Positions 35,632-45,150 are shown, counted from the stretch's first letter. The stretch is DNA of 64,000 bases from Pseudochrobactrum asaccharolyticum (GCF_003314995.1 NZ_QNRH01000001.1:62001-126000); one strand, 5' to 3'. Notes: generated by a model from the sequence alone, not told the origin. Translations and numbers: made by a program.

Positions 35632-36249
35632 ATGGATCGTGATAATAAATTTTCCGGCACATTACCGCTATTGGCCTATACCCCTCAGGATTTTGGCCTC
35701 AATGCGCAGCGTTCCCGTGCTTATCGTGCACGTGCAGCTATGGGGCGTACTGGTGTGCAGCCTGTGCGCAGCCATGCACAGGCTCCGGCAATGGCCGTTA
35801 AAGCACCAGTTGCAGAGCGCGCAGAGGAAGCTGCTCCTTCTTCAATGTTTAAAAAAATCTGGCAGCGCGTTGCAGGGCGTTTGAAACCTGCAAAGAATAC
35901 TGAAGAAAAGCCATCACAGGTTGTTGCCCCCGTTATCGAGCAAACTGTTGAACAGCGACTGCCTGTCCGTCGTCCGGTTACAGCCCCTCAGCCTGCGGCC
36001 ATACAGGATACACAGGTGGAAACAGCTGCAGCGGCACTTGTAACAGAGGATGTGGTGATTGCTGAAGCCCGTCAGACTGTTTCAAAAACCTATGCTGCAA
36101 TGCGCAAGGGTTCGCTCAGTAACGCTGCAGAAGATCAGTCCATTCCGCAGGCGCCTGATCTTTCCCATGCACTGGCCGAAATCCGGCAGGCATTGAGCGA
36201 ACATGAAAAACTGGCCAATGCCAGACAAAACGAAAATTCGTCACGTTGA
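35632..36249 (+). CDS. Disordered, Ala/Pro/Gln-rich protein, unknown
   Basis: A protein of 205 residues; GGGG lies seven bases before the ATG. The N-terminus has a short ordered-looking stretch (GTLPLLAYTPQDFGLNAQRSR), the middle is rich in Ala, Pro, Val and Arg and probably unstructured, a basic amphipathic motif SMFKKIWQRVAGRLKPAK lies at about 71-88, and a C-terminal helix (LSHALAEIRQALSEHEKLANA) could coil. No signal peptide. The layout suggests an adaptor or linker protein, but I recognise no family. A full CtrA-type box and an inverted repeat lie upstream. Confidence 0.7.
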   Translation: MDRDNKFSGTLPLLAYTPQDFGLNAQRSRAYRARAAMGRTGVQPVRSHAQAPAMAVKAPVAERAEEAAPSSMFKKIWQRVAGRLKPAKNTEEKPSQVVAPVIEQTVEQRLPVRRPVTAPQPAAIQDTQVETAAAALVTEDVVIAEARQTVSKTYAAMRKGSLSNAAEDQSIPQAPDLSHALAEIRQALSEHEKLANARQNENSSR

Positions 36250-36387
36250 TGCCGTTATTCAGATAGCGGAACCGTTTTTTGATTGTCATCATCCCTCAGG
36301 CAGATTATGCGAAGGCAGGATGTAAGCACGGCTTGTAATCTCAGGTCTCAGCGCTTGCATTATTTTTTGGTCTGACGGAGTTGTGAG

Positions 36388-37305
36388 ATGACGACTGAAG
36401 CGAGCGGCGCAAAAGTAATCGACGGTAAATTACTGGCGGAAGATGTGGTGGCAGCGGTTAAAACCGCAACCGGTGAACTGGTATCCGCCACCGGCGTACA
36501 GCCAGGGATTGCCGTGGTTATTGTCGGGGAAGATCCGGCCAGTCAGGTTTATGTCGCTTCCAAAGGTCGTAAAGCCCGTGAATGCGGCTTTCACTCCGTT
36601 CAGCATACATTAACTGAAGATACATCCGAAGCGGATTTGCTGGCTGTTATCGATGGCCTCAATAATGATCCTGCCATTCACGGTATTCTGGTGCAGTTGC
36701 CGCTACCGAAACATATCGACGAAGGCCGCGTTATTCAGACAATCGCACCGGACAAAGATGTGGACGGTTTCCATTATATCAATGTGGGCAAGCTTGGCAC
36801 CGGTGCTGTGGACAGCGCTTTTGTGCCATGCACACCGGCTGGCAGCATGATTATGATTGAGCGTCAGCTTAGCCGCGATCTGTCCGGTCTGAATGCTGTT
36901 GTAATCGGTCGCTCCAATATTGTCGGCAAGCCGATGGCCAATCTGTTGCTTGCAGCCAATGCGACAGTCACTGTTGCTCATAGCCGTACTAAAGATTTGC
37001 CTGCTTTGGCGCGTACTGCTGACATTCTGGTGGCAGCTGTTGGTCGTCCGCAGATGGTGAAAGGCGACTGGATCAAACCGGGCGCGACAGTGATTGATGT
37101 GGGTATCAACCGCATTGATGCGCCGGAAAAAGGCGAGGGTAAAACCCGACTGGTCGGCGATGTGGATTATGAAGAAGCCGCAAAAGTGGCGGGCGCGATC
37201 ACGCCGGTTCCGGGTGGTGTAGGTCCTATGACTATTGCCATGCTGATGGCGAATACACTGGTCGCTGCTTGCCGCGCTGCCGGTGCGAAAGCACCAAAAT
37301 TCTGA
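36388..37305 (+). CDS. folD: Bifunctional methylenetetrahydrofolate dehydrogenase/cyclohydrolase
   Basis: FolD interconverts methylene-, methenyl- and formyl-tetrahydrofolate with NADP+. The protein is 305 residues. Catalytic residues are visible: Tyr55 and Lys59 in [12 protein letters not shown], and Asp near 125 in [17 protein letters not shown] and [14 protein letters not shown] are the FolD signatures, and the end carries [15 protein letters not shown]. The N-terminus has about ten extra residues compared with short forms. A GNAT gene follows after 94 bp on the same strand. Confidence 0.96.
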   Translation: MTTEASGAKVIDGKLLAEDVVAAVKTATGELVSATGVQPGIAVVIVGEDPASQVYVASKGRKARECGFHSVQHTLTEDTSEADLLAVIDGLNNDPAIHGILVQLPLPKHIDEGRVIQTIAPDKDVDGFHYINVGKLGTGAVDSAFVPCTPAGSMIMIERQLSRDLSGLNAVVIGRSNIVGKPMANLLLAANATVTVAHSRTKDLPALARTADILVAAVGRPQMVKGDWIKPGATVIDVGINRIDAPEKGEGKTRLVGDVDYEEAAKVAGAITPVPGGVGPMTIAMLMANTLVAACRAAGAKAPKF

Positions 37306-37399
37306 CGTTGTACTGAAGTACACAAATTCTGATTAGTTATATGACTGAAGCGGGCGTAGCAAAATATTGTTGCGCCCGTAATCATGAGGAGCAGATGGA

Positions 37400-37837
37400 A
37401 TGCTGAAAATTCTGCCTTTCATCCCGCTTCGTGATGATTACACTGCCTTGCTCAATGAGAGCTTGGCACAGGGGCAGCGCATGCTGCAACGCCTGCATGA
37501 TAACTGGGAAAATGGCGCGAACAGGTTTGATCAGAATGGCGAAATCTTAATTGCCGGATTTATCAATGGTGAGCTGGCTGTGGTGTGCGGACGTAATATT
37601 GACCCCTATGGTGCTGATGCGGCGCAGGGACGCGTACGCCATCTTTATGTGGCGCAGCGTTTTCGCCGGAGCGGCATTGGCTCTGCTCTTGTCCGCTCTG
37701 CCATGGATGACGCCTCAGAGTATTTTTCTTGCCTGAACACCAATGCACCGGAAAGTGCGTTCCTGTTTTATCAGGAGCTTGGTTTTGTGCGGGTCACAGA
37801 CAATGTGACTGTGACCCATTGTTATCGCTTCGGTTAA
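37400..37837 (+). CDS. GNAT-family N-acetyltransferase
   Basis: A protein of 145 residues. The acetyl-CoA-binding motif A is visible as RHLYVAQRFRRSGIGSALVRSAM (about 75-97, with R/QxxGxG as RRSGIG), followed by LNTNAPESAFLFYQELGF, the usual motif B. The acceptor is unknown. The stop codon (37835-37837) directly abuts the stop of edd on the other strand with no base between and no terminator. A GAGGAGCAG site lies a few bases before the ATG. Confidence 0.85.
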   Translation: MLKILPFIPLRDDYTALLNESLAQGQRMLQRLHDNWENGANRFDQNGEILIAGFINGELAVVCGRNIDPYGADAAQGRVRHLYVAQRFRRSGIGSALVRSAMDDASEYFSCLNTNAPESAFLFYQELGFVRVTDNVTVTHCYRFG

Positions 37838-39652
37838 TCAGAATACGGATGCGCCCTGATCCGCATGACCGGTTATGTGCCGGAAGGCAGTGAACAATTC
37901 ACGCCCCATGCCAAATTGATTATGGCTGAGATCAGGTGTCTGAATGGTGCGGGATTGCAGTTCTGTGTCATTCACTAACACAGTCAATGTGCCTTGTGCT
38001 GCATCAAGGCGAATGATGTCGCCTTCCTGAATTTTCGCGATCATGCCGTTGTCCAGCGCTTCCGGCGTGACATGAATGGCAGAAGGTACTTTACCCGACG
38101 CACCAGACAGGCGGCCATCGGTTACCAGTGCTACGCGCTGTCCGCGATCCTGCAAAATGCCAAGCACAGTCATCAGCTTGTGCAGTTCCGGCATGCCGTT
38201 AGCCTTTGGGCCCTGATAGCGGACAACGGCAATGAAGTCGCCTTCCAGCTTACCTGCCTTGAAGGCATCCTGCATTTCCGCCTGATCATGGAAGATTTTC
38301 GCCGGAGCTTCAATCACATGGCGATCCGGCTTGACGGCAGATATTTTGATAATTGCACTGCCGATATTACCGCTCAGCACTTTGATGCCGCCGTCCGGCT
38401 GGAAAGGTGCTTCAGCTTTTGCCAGAACTTTGGCATCTGCACTCACTTCAGGTGCAGGGGTGCGGGCAATCGTACCGTCTGCATTGAGCGCCGGTTCAAT
38501 AGTATAATCGCGTAAGGTTTCACCCCAGACAGTACGTACATCTTCATGGAGCAGTCTGGCATCCAGCAATTCGCGGATCAGGTAGCCCATGCCGCCTGCA
38601 GCATGGAAATGGTTTACATCGGCCAGACCGTTCGGATAAACGCGGGCAAGCAGTGGTACTGCGGCGGAAATATCGGAAATATCTTGCCATGTCAGCTTGA
38701 TACCTGCCGCCGCTGCCATAGCGATGAGGTGAATTGTGTGATTGGTCGAGCCGCCGGTGGCATTCAGGCCGACAACGCCATTGACGAAGGAACGCTCGTC
38801 GAGCATTGCGCCGACCGGCGTGTAATTATTGCCGCAAGCGGTGATTTCCAGTGCGCGTTTGGCGGCCTCTTTGGTCATGGCATCACGCAAAGGCGTGTTC
38901 GGATTGATGAAAGAGGAACCTGGAATATGCAGCCCCATAATTTCCATCAGCATCTGATTGGAATTGGCCGTGCCGTAGAAAGTGCAGGTGCCGGGGCCGT
39001 GATAGGATTTGGATTCCGATTCAAGCAGTTCCGCACGACCGACTTTACCTTCGGCGTAGAGCTGGCGGATGCGGGCTTTTTCATCATTCGGCAGGCCGGA
39101 TGTCATCGGCCCCGCCGGAATAAAAATTGCTGGCAGATGGCCGAAGGTCAGTGCACCGATCACCAGTCCCGGAACAATCTTGTCACAAACGCCGAGATAA
39201 ACAGCCGCATCAAACATATCATGAGACAGGCCGACAGCGGTCGCCATGGCAATCACATCGCGTGAAAACAGCGACAGTTCCATGCCTGCAAAACCTTGGG
39301 TCACACCGTCGCACATTGCCGGTACACCACCGGCAACCTGCGCGACACCACCTGCTTCGCGCGCCGCCTGTTTGATCAGTTGCGGAAAGGTTTCAAACGG
39401 CTGATGGGCAGAAAGCATATCATTATAGGCAGTGATAATGCCGATATTCAGCAGTTCATCACCGGCAAGCCCCGCTTTGTCGGATGGGCCACAGGCAGCA
39501 AAACCATGAGCAAGATTGGCGCAACCCAGCGCAGAGCGCATTGGCTTGCGGCTGGCTGCTGCATTGATCCGTGCCAGATAGGCCTCGCGGGTCGGACGCG
39601 AACGCTCGATAATCCGGTTGGTAATGGCCTGCAGGGTGTGGTTCACGGTCAT
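37838..39652 (-). CDS. edd: Phosphogluconate dehydratase
   Basis: Edd dehydrates 6-phosphogluconate to KDPG, the first dedicated Entner-Doudoroff step; an IlvD/Edd-family iron-sulfur enzyme. The protein is 604 residues from ATG 39652, which has GGGAGATTGAG upstream. Cluster-binding Cys residues lie in [22 protein letters not shown] and the ACG near ITACGNNY; the late motif [21 protein letters not shown] is typical. The KDPG aldolase gene is not nearby. A palindromic operator copy lies at 39694-39709, 42 bp upstream, matching the one before zwf. Confidence 0.95.
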   Translation of the reverse strand: MTVNHTLQAITNRIIERSRPTREAYLARINAAASRKPMRSALGCANLAHGFAACGPSDKAGLAGDELLNIGIITAYNDMLSAHQPFETFPQLIKQAAREAGGVAQVAGGVPAMCDGVTQGFAGMELSLFSRDVIAMATAVGLSHDMFDAAVYLGVCDKIVPGLVIGALTFGHLPAIFIPAGPMTSGLPNDEKARIRQLYAEGKVGRAELLESESKSYHGPGTCTFYGTANSNQMLMEIMGLHIPGSSFINPNTPLRDAMTKEAAKRALEITACGNNYTPVGAMLDERSFVNGVVGLNATGGSTNHTIHLIAMAAAAGIKLTWQDISDISAAVPLLARVYPNGLADVNHFHAAGGMGYLIRELLDARLLHEDVRTVWGETLRDYTIEPALNADGTIARTPAPEVSADAKVLAKAEAPFQPDGGIKVLSGNIGSAIIKISAVKPDRHVIEAPAKIFHDQAEMQDAFKAGKLEGDFIAVVRYQGPKANGMPELHKLMTVLGILQDRGQRVALVTDGRLSGASGKVPSAIHVTPEALDNGMIAKIQEGDIIRLDAAQGTLTVLVNDTELQSRTIQTPDLSHNQFGMGRELFTAFRHITGHADQGASVF

Positions 39653-39693
39653 CTCAATCTCCCATGGCTGCAATGCAGCGCATATCACTTGCC

Positions 39694-39709
39694 TTTAAAC
39701 CGATTTAAT
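39694..39709. promoter_or_regulatory. Palindromic operator upstream of edd
   Basis: TTTAAACCGATTTAAT differs at two positions from the perfect palindrome before zwf, with the same downstream AAATACTA. The centre CG and arms are typical of LacI-family operators. Confidence 0.6.
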
Positions 39710-39846
39710 ATACGGAAAAATACTATAGCGAAAGAGTGGAAATTGGCTGATGCGTCTATAGGGCGCAGAGATTGTAAGCCGGATAAATTATTGTTCTGCC
39801 TTGGTGTTTTACACGGCAACCAAGGCAGAAGAGGGTAGCGGGCTTA

Positions 39847-39949
39847 TAGCGCATCCCGAAAAGTGCGAAGCGGTTTTCGGAATAAGATGCGCGTAAAAAT
39901 AAAGAAATAGAGCGGTTTCAATGATTCAGTATTAGCTGGAACCGCTCTA
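39847..39949. repeat. Interspersed palindromic repeat, full copy
   Basis: About 103 bp: TAGCGCATCCCGAAAAGTGCG, then AGCGGTTTTCGGAATAAGATG, then an AGCGGTTTCA / TGGAACCGCT hairpin ending CTCT. It lies directly after the pgl stop. Confidence 0.85.
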
Positions 39950-40672
39950 TGGTGCCCAGTAGAGCTGTACCGGTTGTTTTGCATAAGCAAAAATGGCGCG
40001 TACCGGCATAAGATTGATGTCTTCTTCATTGTAATCGCTGGCCAGCGCTTCTTCAAGAACGGCAAGTTTTTTCTCGCCTTCAATATGCAGGATCAGCAGA
40101 TCAGCATTGGTGAGAACCGGCAAGGTTAGTGTCAGGCGTGGTTCACCGGCACCTTCTGCCTGCATCGGTACAACGACTGCACGTGTTTGCGGGTCGAGTG
40201 CCTGATCCAGTCTGCTGCCGCCACGGAAGAATGAAGCCGTATGGCCGTCATTGCCCATGCCCAGCACAACCACATCAAAAGGTTTTGGCAGGGCATCAAT
40301 GCGATTGGCGGCGGTGACAGCGGCAACGCTTGCGGTTTGTGCAGGACCATAGAGACTGACAAACTGCGCATTGGCTGCTTTGTTTTGCAGCAGATGATCG
40401 CGTGCCAGCTTTTCGTTGGAGCGCTCATTATCCGGCGCTACAAAACGTTCATCGACGAGAGTGATCGTAACCTGTTTCCATGCCACATCCTGCATGGAAA
40501 GCGCCTCAAACAATTGTACCGGCGTGGTGCCGCCGGATACAGCAAGCACGGCATGTCCTTTGGCCGTGACTGCTTTATTCAGTTGATCCGCGATTGTTCC
40601 GGCTAATTGCAGCACCAAAGCGGATGGCTCTGCAAAATCATGCCTTTCAATATTGGTTATGTCAGTCTCCAT
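39947..40672 (-). CDS. pgl: 6-phosphogluconolactonase
   Basis: Hydrolyses 6-phosphogluconolactone between Zwf and Edd. The protein is 241 residues from ATG 40672, with AGGAA six bases upstream; the frame to 40708 lacks a site. Motifs AVSGGTTPVQLFEAL, TLVDERFVAPDNERSNEK and VVLGMGNDGHTASFFRG are those of the DevB/SOL-type enzyme. It lies between zwf and edd on the same strand, but with a 200-bp spacer to zwf and about 300 bp to edd, so a simple tight operon is not evident. Its last three bases touch the interspersed repeat. Confidence 0.93.
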   Translation of the reverse strand: METDITNIERHDFAEPSALVLQLAGTIADQLNKAVTAKGHAVLAVSGGTTPVQLFEALSMQDVAWKQVTITLVDERFVAPDNERSNEKLARDHLLQNKAANAQFVSLYGPAQTASVAAVTAANRIDALPKPFDVVVLGMGNDGHTASFFRGGSRLDQALDPQTRAVVVPMQAEGAGEPRLTLTLPVLTNADLLILHIEGEKKLAVLEEALASDYNEEDINLMPVRAIFAYAKQPVQLYWAP

Positions 40673-40814
40673 CAATGTTCCTGCGCTTGAGCGCTGTTGT
40701 AAGCGCACTGCGCAGGTATTTATATCTTTTCACAGAATACCATATCAGATGGGTATTCTTGCCATGCCTTTTGAGGGGGGCAAACCTTTGTTTTGTTTAG
40801 GGCGATGATGTTCT

Positions 40815-40890
40815 GTCTTGGCAGAGACTATCGTGCCCCGTCTCGTGAGAGACAAAGTATATACGATGTCTCGTCAGAGACTATCATGCC
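40815..40890. repeat. Three tandem small hairpins derived from the zwf end
   Basis: GTCTNNNNNAGAGAC-type hairpins occur at 40815-40828, 40840-40853 and 40868-40881 (spacings 25 and 28). The first and last share extended flanks (ACTATCGTGCC / ACTATCATGCC); the last one includes the zwf stop. Confidence 0.7.
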
Positions 40891-42349
40891 ATGTGCGGCC
40901 GTCACGCTCGATCAGGGCGATTGAGCCGGAAGGCCCCCATGTGCCGGATGTATAGCCCTGAACTTTCTGTTCATTGCTTTCCCAGCCTTCAAGGATCGGA
41001 TCAACCCAACGCCATGCGGCTTCCACTTCATCGCGACGCATAAACAGGGTCTGATTGCCGCGCACAACATCCATAATCAGGCGTTCATAGGCATCCGGAT
41101 TACGCTCATCAAAAGAAGCGGCGAAGCTCATATCCAGCGGAATCTGGCGCAGACGCATACCGCCCGGACCCGGATCTTTGATCATGATCCATTGTTTTAC
41201 ACCTTCATCCGGCTGCAGGCGGATCACCAACTGATTGGCTGTAATATGACCGGCACTGCTCTCAAATATCGAGTGGGGGATAGGTTTGAATGTCACCACA
41301 ATTTCTGAAACGCGCTCGGCAAGCCTTTTGCCGGTGCGCAGATAGAAAGGTACATTTGCCCAGCGCCAGTTACCGATTTCGGCTTTCAGCGCGACAAAAG
41401 TTTCTGTGTTGCTGGTATTGTTTTCCAGATCATCGAGATAGGATTTCACAGGGCCGCCCGCAGAGGCACCGGCGCGATACTGGCCGCGCACAGTATTTTC
41501 CTGCACATTGTCTGCGGTAATCGGCACGAGTGAGCGCAGGACTTTGACCTTCTCATCATGGACAGCATCGGCTTCCAGCGATGCCGGTGGTTCCATCGCC
41601 ACAAGGCAGAGCAATTGCAGCATATGGTTTTGCACCATATCGCGAAGCGCACCGGCGGTGTCGTAATAGCCTGCACGACCTTCAAGGCCGACAGATTCCG
41701 CAACCGTGATCTGCACATGATCAATATGGGCGGAGTTCCACAGCGGTTCATACAGTGCATTGGCAAAGCGCAGCGCCATCAGGTTCTGCACGGTTTCTTT
41801 GCCGAGATAATGGTCGATACGGAAAATCTGGTCTTCGCGGAAAACGCTGCCGATTGTGTCGTTGAGAATTTGTGCGGAAGCCAGATCGCGGCCGATCGGT
41901 TTTTCAACGACGATACGGGTCTGATCGGTAATCAGGTCATTGCTTTTCAGCTGTTTGGCGATATCGCCGAACAGGCTCGGGCTGACGGCCAAATAGAAGG
42001 CACGAATATCAGCAGGCTTATTTTTGATCAGCTTTTTGAGCTCCGGCCAGCCCTGATCGGACTTGGCATCAATCGCGACATAGGAAATGCGCTGCAAAAA
42101 CTGTTCGATCTGCTCTTCGTCAATCTCGTCTTTTTTGACGTGTTCATGAATCGCATTGCGGGCAAAGGTTTTATAATCCTCGACGCTCATTTCACTGCGC
42201 GATGCACCGATAATACGGGTCGGATCGCTGAATTGTCCGGCACGCTGACGCTGGTAAAGGGCAGGGATCAGTTTGCGCTCGGCAAGGTCGCCCGAGCCGC
42301 CGAAAACGATGCAGTCAAAGGGCTCTACCGGAATTGTCTGGCTGGTCAT
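40874..42349 (-). CDS. zwf: Glucose-6-phosphate dehydrogenase
   Basis: Oxidises glucose-6-phosphate to the lactone with NAD(P)+. The protein is 491 residues. The nucleotide loop is GGSGDLAERKLIPAL (about 17-31), and the substrate motif RIDHYLGKE lies at 177-185 with the catalytic His-Lys. VEKPIGRDL and GYYDTAGALRDMVQNHMLQLL are further family blocks. It is first of zwf-pgl-edd, the upper Entner-Doudoroff route used by rhizobia and relatives. A perfect 16-bp palindrome lies about 155 bp upstream. Confidence 0.96.
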   Translation of the reverse strand: MTSQTIPVEPFDCIVFGGSGDLAERKLIPALYQRQRAGQFSDPTRIIGASRSEMSVEDYKTFARNAIHEHVKKDEIDEEQIEQFLQRISYVAIDAKSDQGWPELKKLIKNKPADIRAFYLAVSPSLFGDIAKQLKSNDLITDQTRIVVEKPIGRDLASAQILNDTIGSVFREDQIFRIDHYLGKETVQNLMALRFANALYEPLWNSAHIDHVQITVAESVGLEGRAGYYDTAGALRDMVQNHMLQLLCLVAMEPPASLEADAVHDEKVKVLRSLVPITADNVQENTVRGQYRAGASAGGPVKSYLDDLENNTSNTETFVALKAEIGNWRWANVPFYLRTGKRLAERVSEIVVTFKPIPHSIFESSAGHITANQLVIRLQPDEGVKQWIMIKDPGPGGMRLRQIPLDMSFAASFDERNPDAYERLIMDVVRGNQTLFMRRDEVEAAWRWVDPILEGWESNEQKVQGYTSGTWGPSGSIALIERDGRTWHDSL

Positions 42350-42504
42350 GAACCTGTCTCTTTATTCGCTTGTGTCTGGTCGCCTGCGAGGGCGTATTCA
42401 GGATATGGAGAGAAAGTGGTGGGATTGGGTCGGAGCGTGGTTTTCAACGAAGCAGTGATTTGCATTATAATCTAGCGAAATATCGCAGTTTACAATAGTG
42501 GTTT

Positions 42505-42520
42505 TTTAAATCGATTTAAA
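42505..42520. promoter_or_regulatory. Palindromic operator upstream of zwf
   Basis: TTTAAATCGATTTAAA is a perfect 16-bp palindrome of LacI-family type with a near-identical partner before edd. A PckR-like regulator is a candidate from rhizobial knowledge; none is encoded in this window. Confidence 0.6.
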
Positions 42521-42578
42521 ATTCATGCAAAATACTACAGCGTAGAGAGGGCGCGTAAACATATCTGTGAGCGGGCTC

Positions 42579-42684
42579 GAGCATTTCACAGTCCAGTTGG
42601 CTCAACTTGGACAGTCCGTGATAATGCGACCAAACTAAGAATTAGAGCGAGCGCTGTGATCCAATTTGAACGCAAACCGCTCTA
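42579..42684. repeat. Divergent palindromic element
   Basis: Starts GAGCATTTCAC, contains a GTCCAGTTG/CAACTTGGAC hairpin and a TAATGCG core, then TAGAGCG paired with CGCTCTA. The architecture equals the interspersed repeat, but the sequence is diverged. Confidence 0.5.
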
Positions 42685-42802
42685 AGATTCCCTTCGCTGC
42701 GGAAATGCTCTATGCATGAGGGTAACTGATTTGCAGAACAGTCTCAGCAGGCCGAAAACCGGTTTTCTGCGGAGATTGTTCGATGAAGGCATGGAGAGAA
42801 TT

Positions 42803-43552
42803 ATGGCACGTTTGAAGGATAAGGTCGCAATTGTTACCGGCGCCGGTTCGGGTTTTGGTGAGGCGATTGCCCGCCGTTTTGCGCAGGAAGGTGCAAAAGT
42901 AACCGTTGCCGACATTAATCCGAAACGCGCCAATGATGTTGCAAGCTCTATCGGCAAAAATGCTGTGCCACTTGCCGTGGACGTGTCGCGCAAAGACGAT
43001 GTTGAGCGGTTGATCGGTACGACTTTGCAGCAATTCGGTCGTCTGGATATTATGGTCAATAATGCCGGTTTTGCTTATAAAAATATGCTGCTGACTGACG
43101 TGCCGGAAGATAGTTTCGACCTCATCACTGCAGTGAATATGAAGGCGCTGTATCTCTCCACGCTGGCTGTAGTGCCGGTGATGCGTAAATTCGGCGGCGG
43201 TTCAATCATCAATACTGCGTCGATCACTGCGAAACATCCGCGTAAAGGTTTAACCTGGTATAATGCCTCAAAAGGCTGGGTACTGAGCGCGACTAAATCA
43301 ATGGCACTTGAACTGGCTGAGTATAAAATCCGCGTTAATGCTATCTGCCCTGCAGAAAGTGAAACGGACACTCTGAAAATGATCCTCGGCATGGACAGCG
43401 ATGAAGTCCGTGCGGAAATGAAAGCTTCAATTCCGCTTGGCCGTTTCTCCCTGCCGGAAGATATTGCCAATGCCGCGCTGTGGCTGGGCAGCGATGAGGC
43501 TTCTTTTGTCACCGGCACATCTGTTGATGTGGATGGCGGCTACAGCCTGTAA
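42803..43552 (+). CDS. SDR-family oxidoreductase
   Basis: A protein of 249 residues, classical short-chain dehydrogenase/reductase. NAD(P) loop VTGAGSGFGEAIA (about 11-23), NNAG (86-89), catalytic Ser140 in INTASITAK, and Tyr153-xxx-Lys157 in TWYNASKGW. The C-terminus ends with the typical GTSVDVDGGYSL. Such enzymes include 3-ketoacyl and many sugar- or alcohol-type reductases; the substrate is not evident. ATG 42803 has GGAGAG four bases upstream. Longer frames from 42716 are not supported. It is monocistronic and ends at a strong terminator. Confidence 0.9.
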   Translation: MARLKDKVAIVTGAGSGFGEAIARRFAQEGAKVTVADINPKRANDVASSIGKNAVPLAVDVSRKDDVERLIGTTLQQFGRLDIMVNNAGFAYKNMLLTDVPEDSFDLITAVNMKALYLSTLAVVPVMRKFGGGSIINTASITAKHPRKGLTWYNASKGWVLSATKSMALELAEYKIRVNAICPAESETDTLKMILGMDSDEVRAEMKASIPLGRFSLPEDIANAALWLGSDEASFVTGTSVDVDGGYSL

Positions 43553-43570
43553 AAACATTTTCTGAAATAT

Positions 43571-43611
43571 AAAAAGCCCCGCCGGTTATAGTAACCGGCG
43601 GGGCTTTTTAT
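43571..43611. terminator. Strong bidirectional terminator
   Basis: An 18-bp perfect stem (AAAAAGCCCCGCCGGTTA with its complement) around TAG, flanked by A- and T-runs. It separates the convergent SDR and PuuB-like genes. Confidence 0.95.
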
Positions 43612-43619
43612 ATATGGGA

Positions 43620-44918
43620 TTATACCCGATCCATCATGGCAAACCATGAGAGCGCCAGAAACAGCAACGGCGCACGGAAGGTGCGGCCACCCGGAAATGC
43701 CGGAATTTTTAGTATTTCAAACTGGTGCAGGCGCTCGCGGTTACCGGTTACAGTCTCGGCATAGAGTTTGCCCATGAAATTGGCGAGCATAACGCCATGG
43801 CCGGAATAGCCGCCAGCGCTGATCACATTCGGCATTACTTCGCGCACGAATGGCTGACGAGGCATGGTAATGCCCACGGAGCCGCCCCAGCTATGGGTAA
43901 TCTCAATATCTTTGAGCTGTGGATAGATTTCTGTGATCTGGCGGCGGATATGGGTGGTAATGTCGCGCGGATTATCGGCCGTATAGGCTTCACGCCCGCC
44001 GAAAAGCAGGCGGCCGTCTTTGGAGCGGCGGAAATAACGCACGACAAAACGGGAGTCATCAACGGATTCTCCGCCGTTTAAGACATTATAGGAAGCATCA
44101 AGCGGAACTGTTGCCCCCATGAATGAGCGGATTGGCATGACATGCGCTGCGCTGGTCGGCTCCAGATTGCCACCATAGGCATTGACCGCAATCAGTGCTT
44201 TTTCCGCATTGATGATGCCACGTGCAGTTTTAACGATGACGCGGCCATTGGATGAGGTGATGCCGGTGGCTTTGCTGTTTTCATAGAGCTTTGCACCCGC
44301 TTGTGCAGCGGTCTTCGCCAGTCCGATCAGCAATTTCATCGGGTGGATATGGCCGGTGCCCTTGTCATAGGTGCCGCCGAAATAACGGCTGGAGCCAAGT
44401 TTTGCTGCAACTTCATCGCGCTCCATATAGCGCAGATGCGGATAGTTGAAGCGCTCTGCCATAATTTCGCTATGAGCTTTATACTGCTTGTCATAGCGTT
44501 GTTTATGCGTCACAGACATGTGCCCCTGCACATATTCCATGTCGATATTATGCTGCACAGCAAAGCTTAAAAGATGATGTTTGGCTTCCTCCGCCAGATC
44601 AAAAAGCGCTTTGGCATGGTCAAAACCATACTGCTTTTCAAGATCCTCCGCGCCGCAGCGCTGGCCGGTATTCAGCTGTCCGCCATTGCGCCCCGATGCG
44701 CCATCACCAAAACGGGCTTCATCAAGCAGCACGACCTGAATACCCTGACTTGCCAGATGATAAGCAGCAGACAGGCCGGTATAACCGCCGCCGATAATGA
44801 CGACATCGGTTTGTTGCGAGCCGTCAAATTGCGGATATTGCGGTCGCTCACTGATACTTGCCTCATACCATGACAGTCCGGGAGAAATCGGGCTCTGATA
44901 TTGCTGTGACTGTTGCAT
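43620..44918 (-). CDS. puuB: FAD-dependent oxidoreductase, gamma-glutamylputrescine oxidase-like
   Basis: A DAO-fold flavoprotein of 432 residues from ATG 44918 (AGG six bases upstream). The FAD loop is DVVIIGGGYTGLSAAYHLASQG (about 39-60 region), followed by GDGASGRNGGQLNTGQR, typical of the PuuB/ORDL group; the C-terminus has ISAGGYSGHGVMLANFMGK. PuuB oxidises gamma-glutamylputrescine with release of ammonia and peroxide. It lies downstream of a PuuA-like ligase and near a putrescine importer, which supports the assignment over other amine oxidases of the same group. It ends in a hydrophobic tail APLLFLALSWFAMM. Confidence 0.82.
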   Translation of the reverse strand: MQQSQQYQSPISPGLSWYEASISERPQYPQFDGSQQTDVVIIGGGYTGLSAAYHLASQGIQVVLLDEARFGDGASGRNGGQLNTGQRCGAEDLEKQYGFDHAKALFDLAEEAKHHLLSFAVQHNIDMEYVQGHMSVTHKQRYDKQYKAHSEIMAERFNYPHLRYMERDEVAAKLGSSRYFGGTYDKGTGHIHPMKLLIGLAKTAAQAGAKLYENSKATGITSSNGRVIVKTARGIINAEKALIAVNAYGGNLEPTSAAHVMPIRSFMGATVPLDASYNVLNGGESVDDSRFVVRYFRRSKDGRLLFGGREAYTADNPRDITTHIRRQITEIYPQLKDIEITHSWGGSVGITMPRQPFVREVMPNVISAGGYSGHGVMLANFMGKLYAETVTGNRERLHQFEILKIPAFPGGRTFRAPLLFLALSWFAMMDRV

Positions 44919-44989
44919 GAAATGCCTATACGTCGGAGGGCAAAATGTGTCTGATTTAAAAGTCACCATGCCGGTCTGCAAACGGCGAC

Positions 44990-45065
44990 TTCTCCGCTTC
45001 CGGTGCTCACGTACTTTTATGTACGTTGCGCGCCGGCTCTCGAAATTACCGTTTTCGCCACGGCC
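44990..45065. repeat. Palindrome-containing intergenic element between puuA and puuB
   Basis: Contains GTGCTCACGTAC, TTTTAT, GTACGTTGCGC as an imperfect hairpin within CTTCTCCGCTTCCGG. It looks like a dispersed intergenic element, but only one copy is in the window. Confidence 0.35.
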
Positions 45066-45110
45066 TGCCGCTTTTCATGCAGACACGAGTCTATAGTCCG
45101 GCAAAACATG

Positions 45111-45144
45111 CTCCGGCACATTGATCAAAAACAATATGCCGGAG
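45111..45144 (-). terminator. Hairpin after puuA
   Basis: CTCCGGCA pairs with TGCCGGAG over an 18-base AT-rich loop. On the minus strand CATGTTTTG follows. Possible terminator or processing site. Confidence 0.45.
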
Positions 45145-45150
45145 TGTTAT

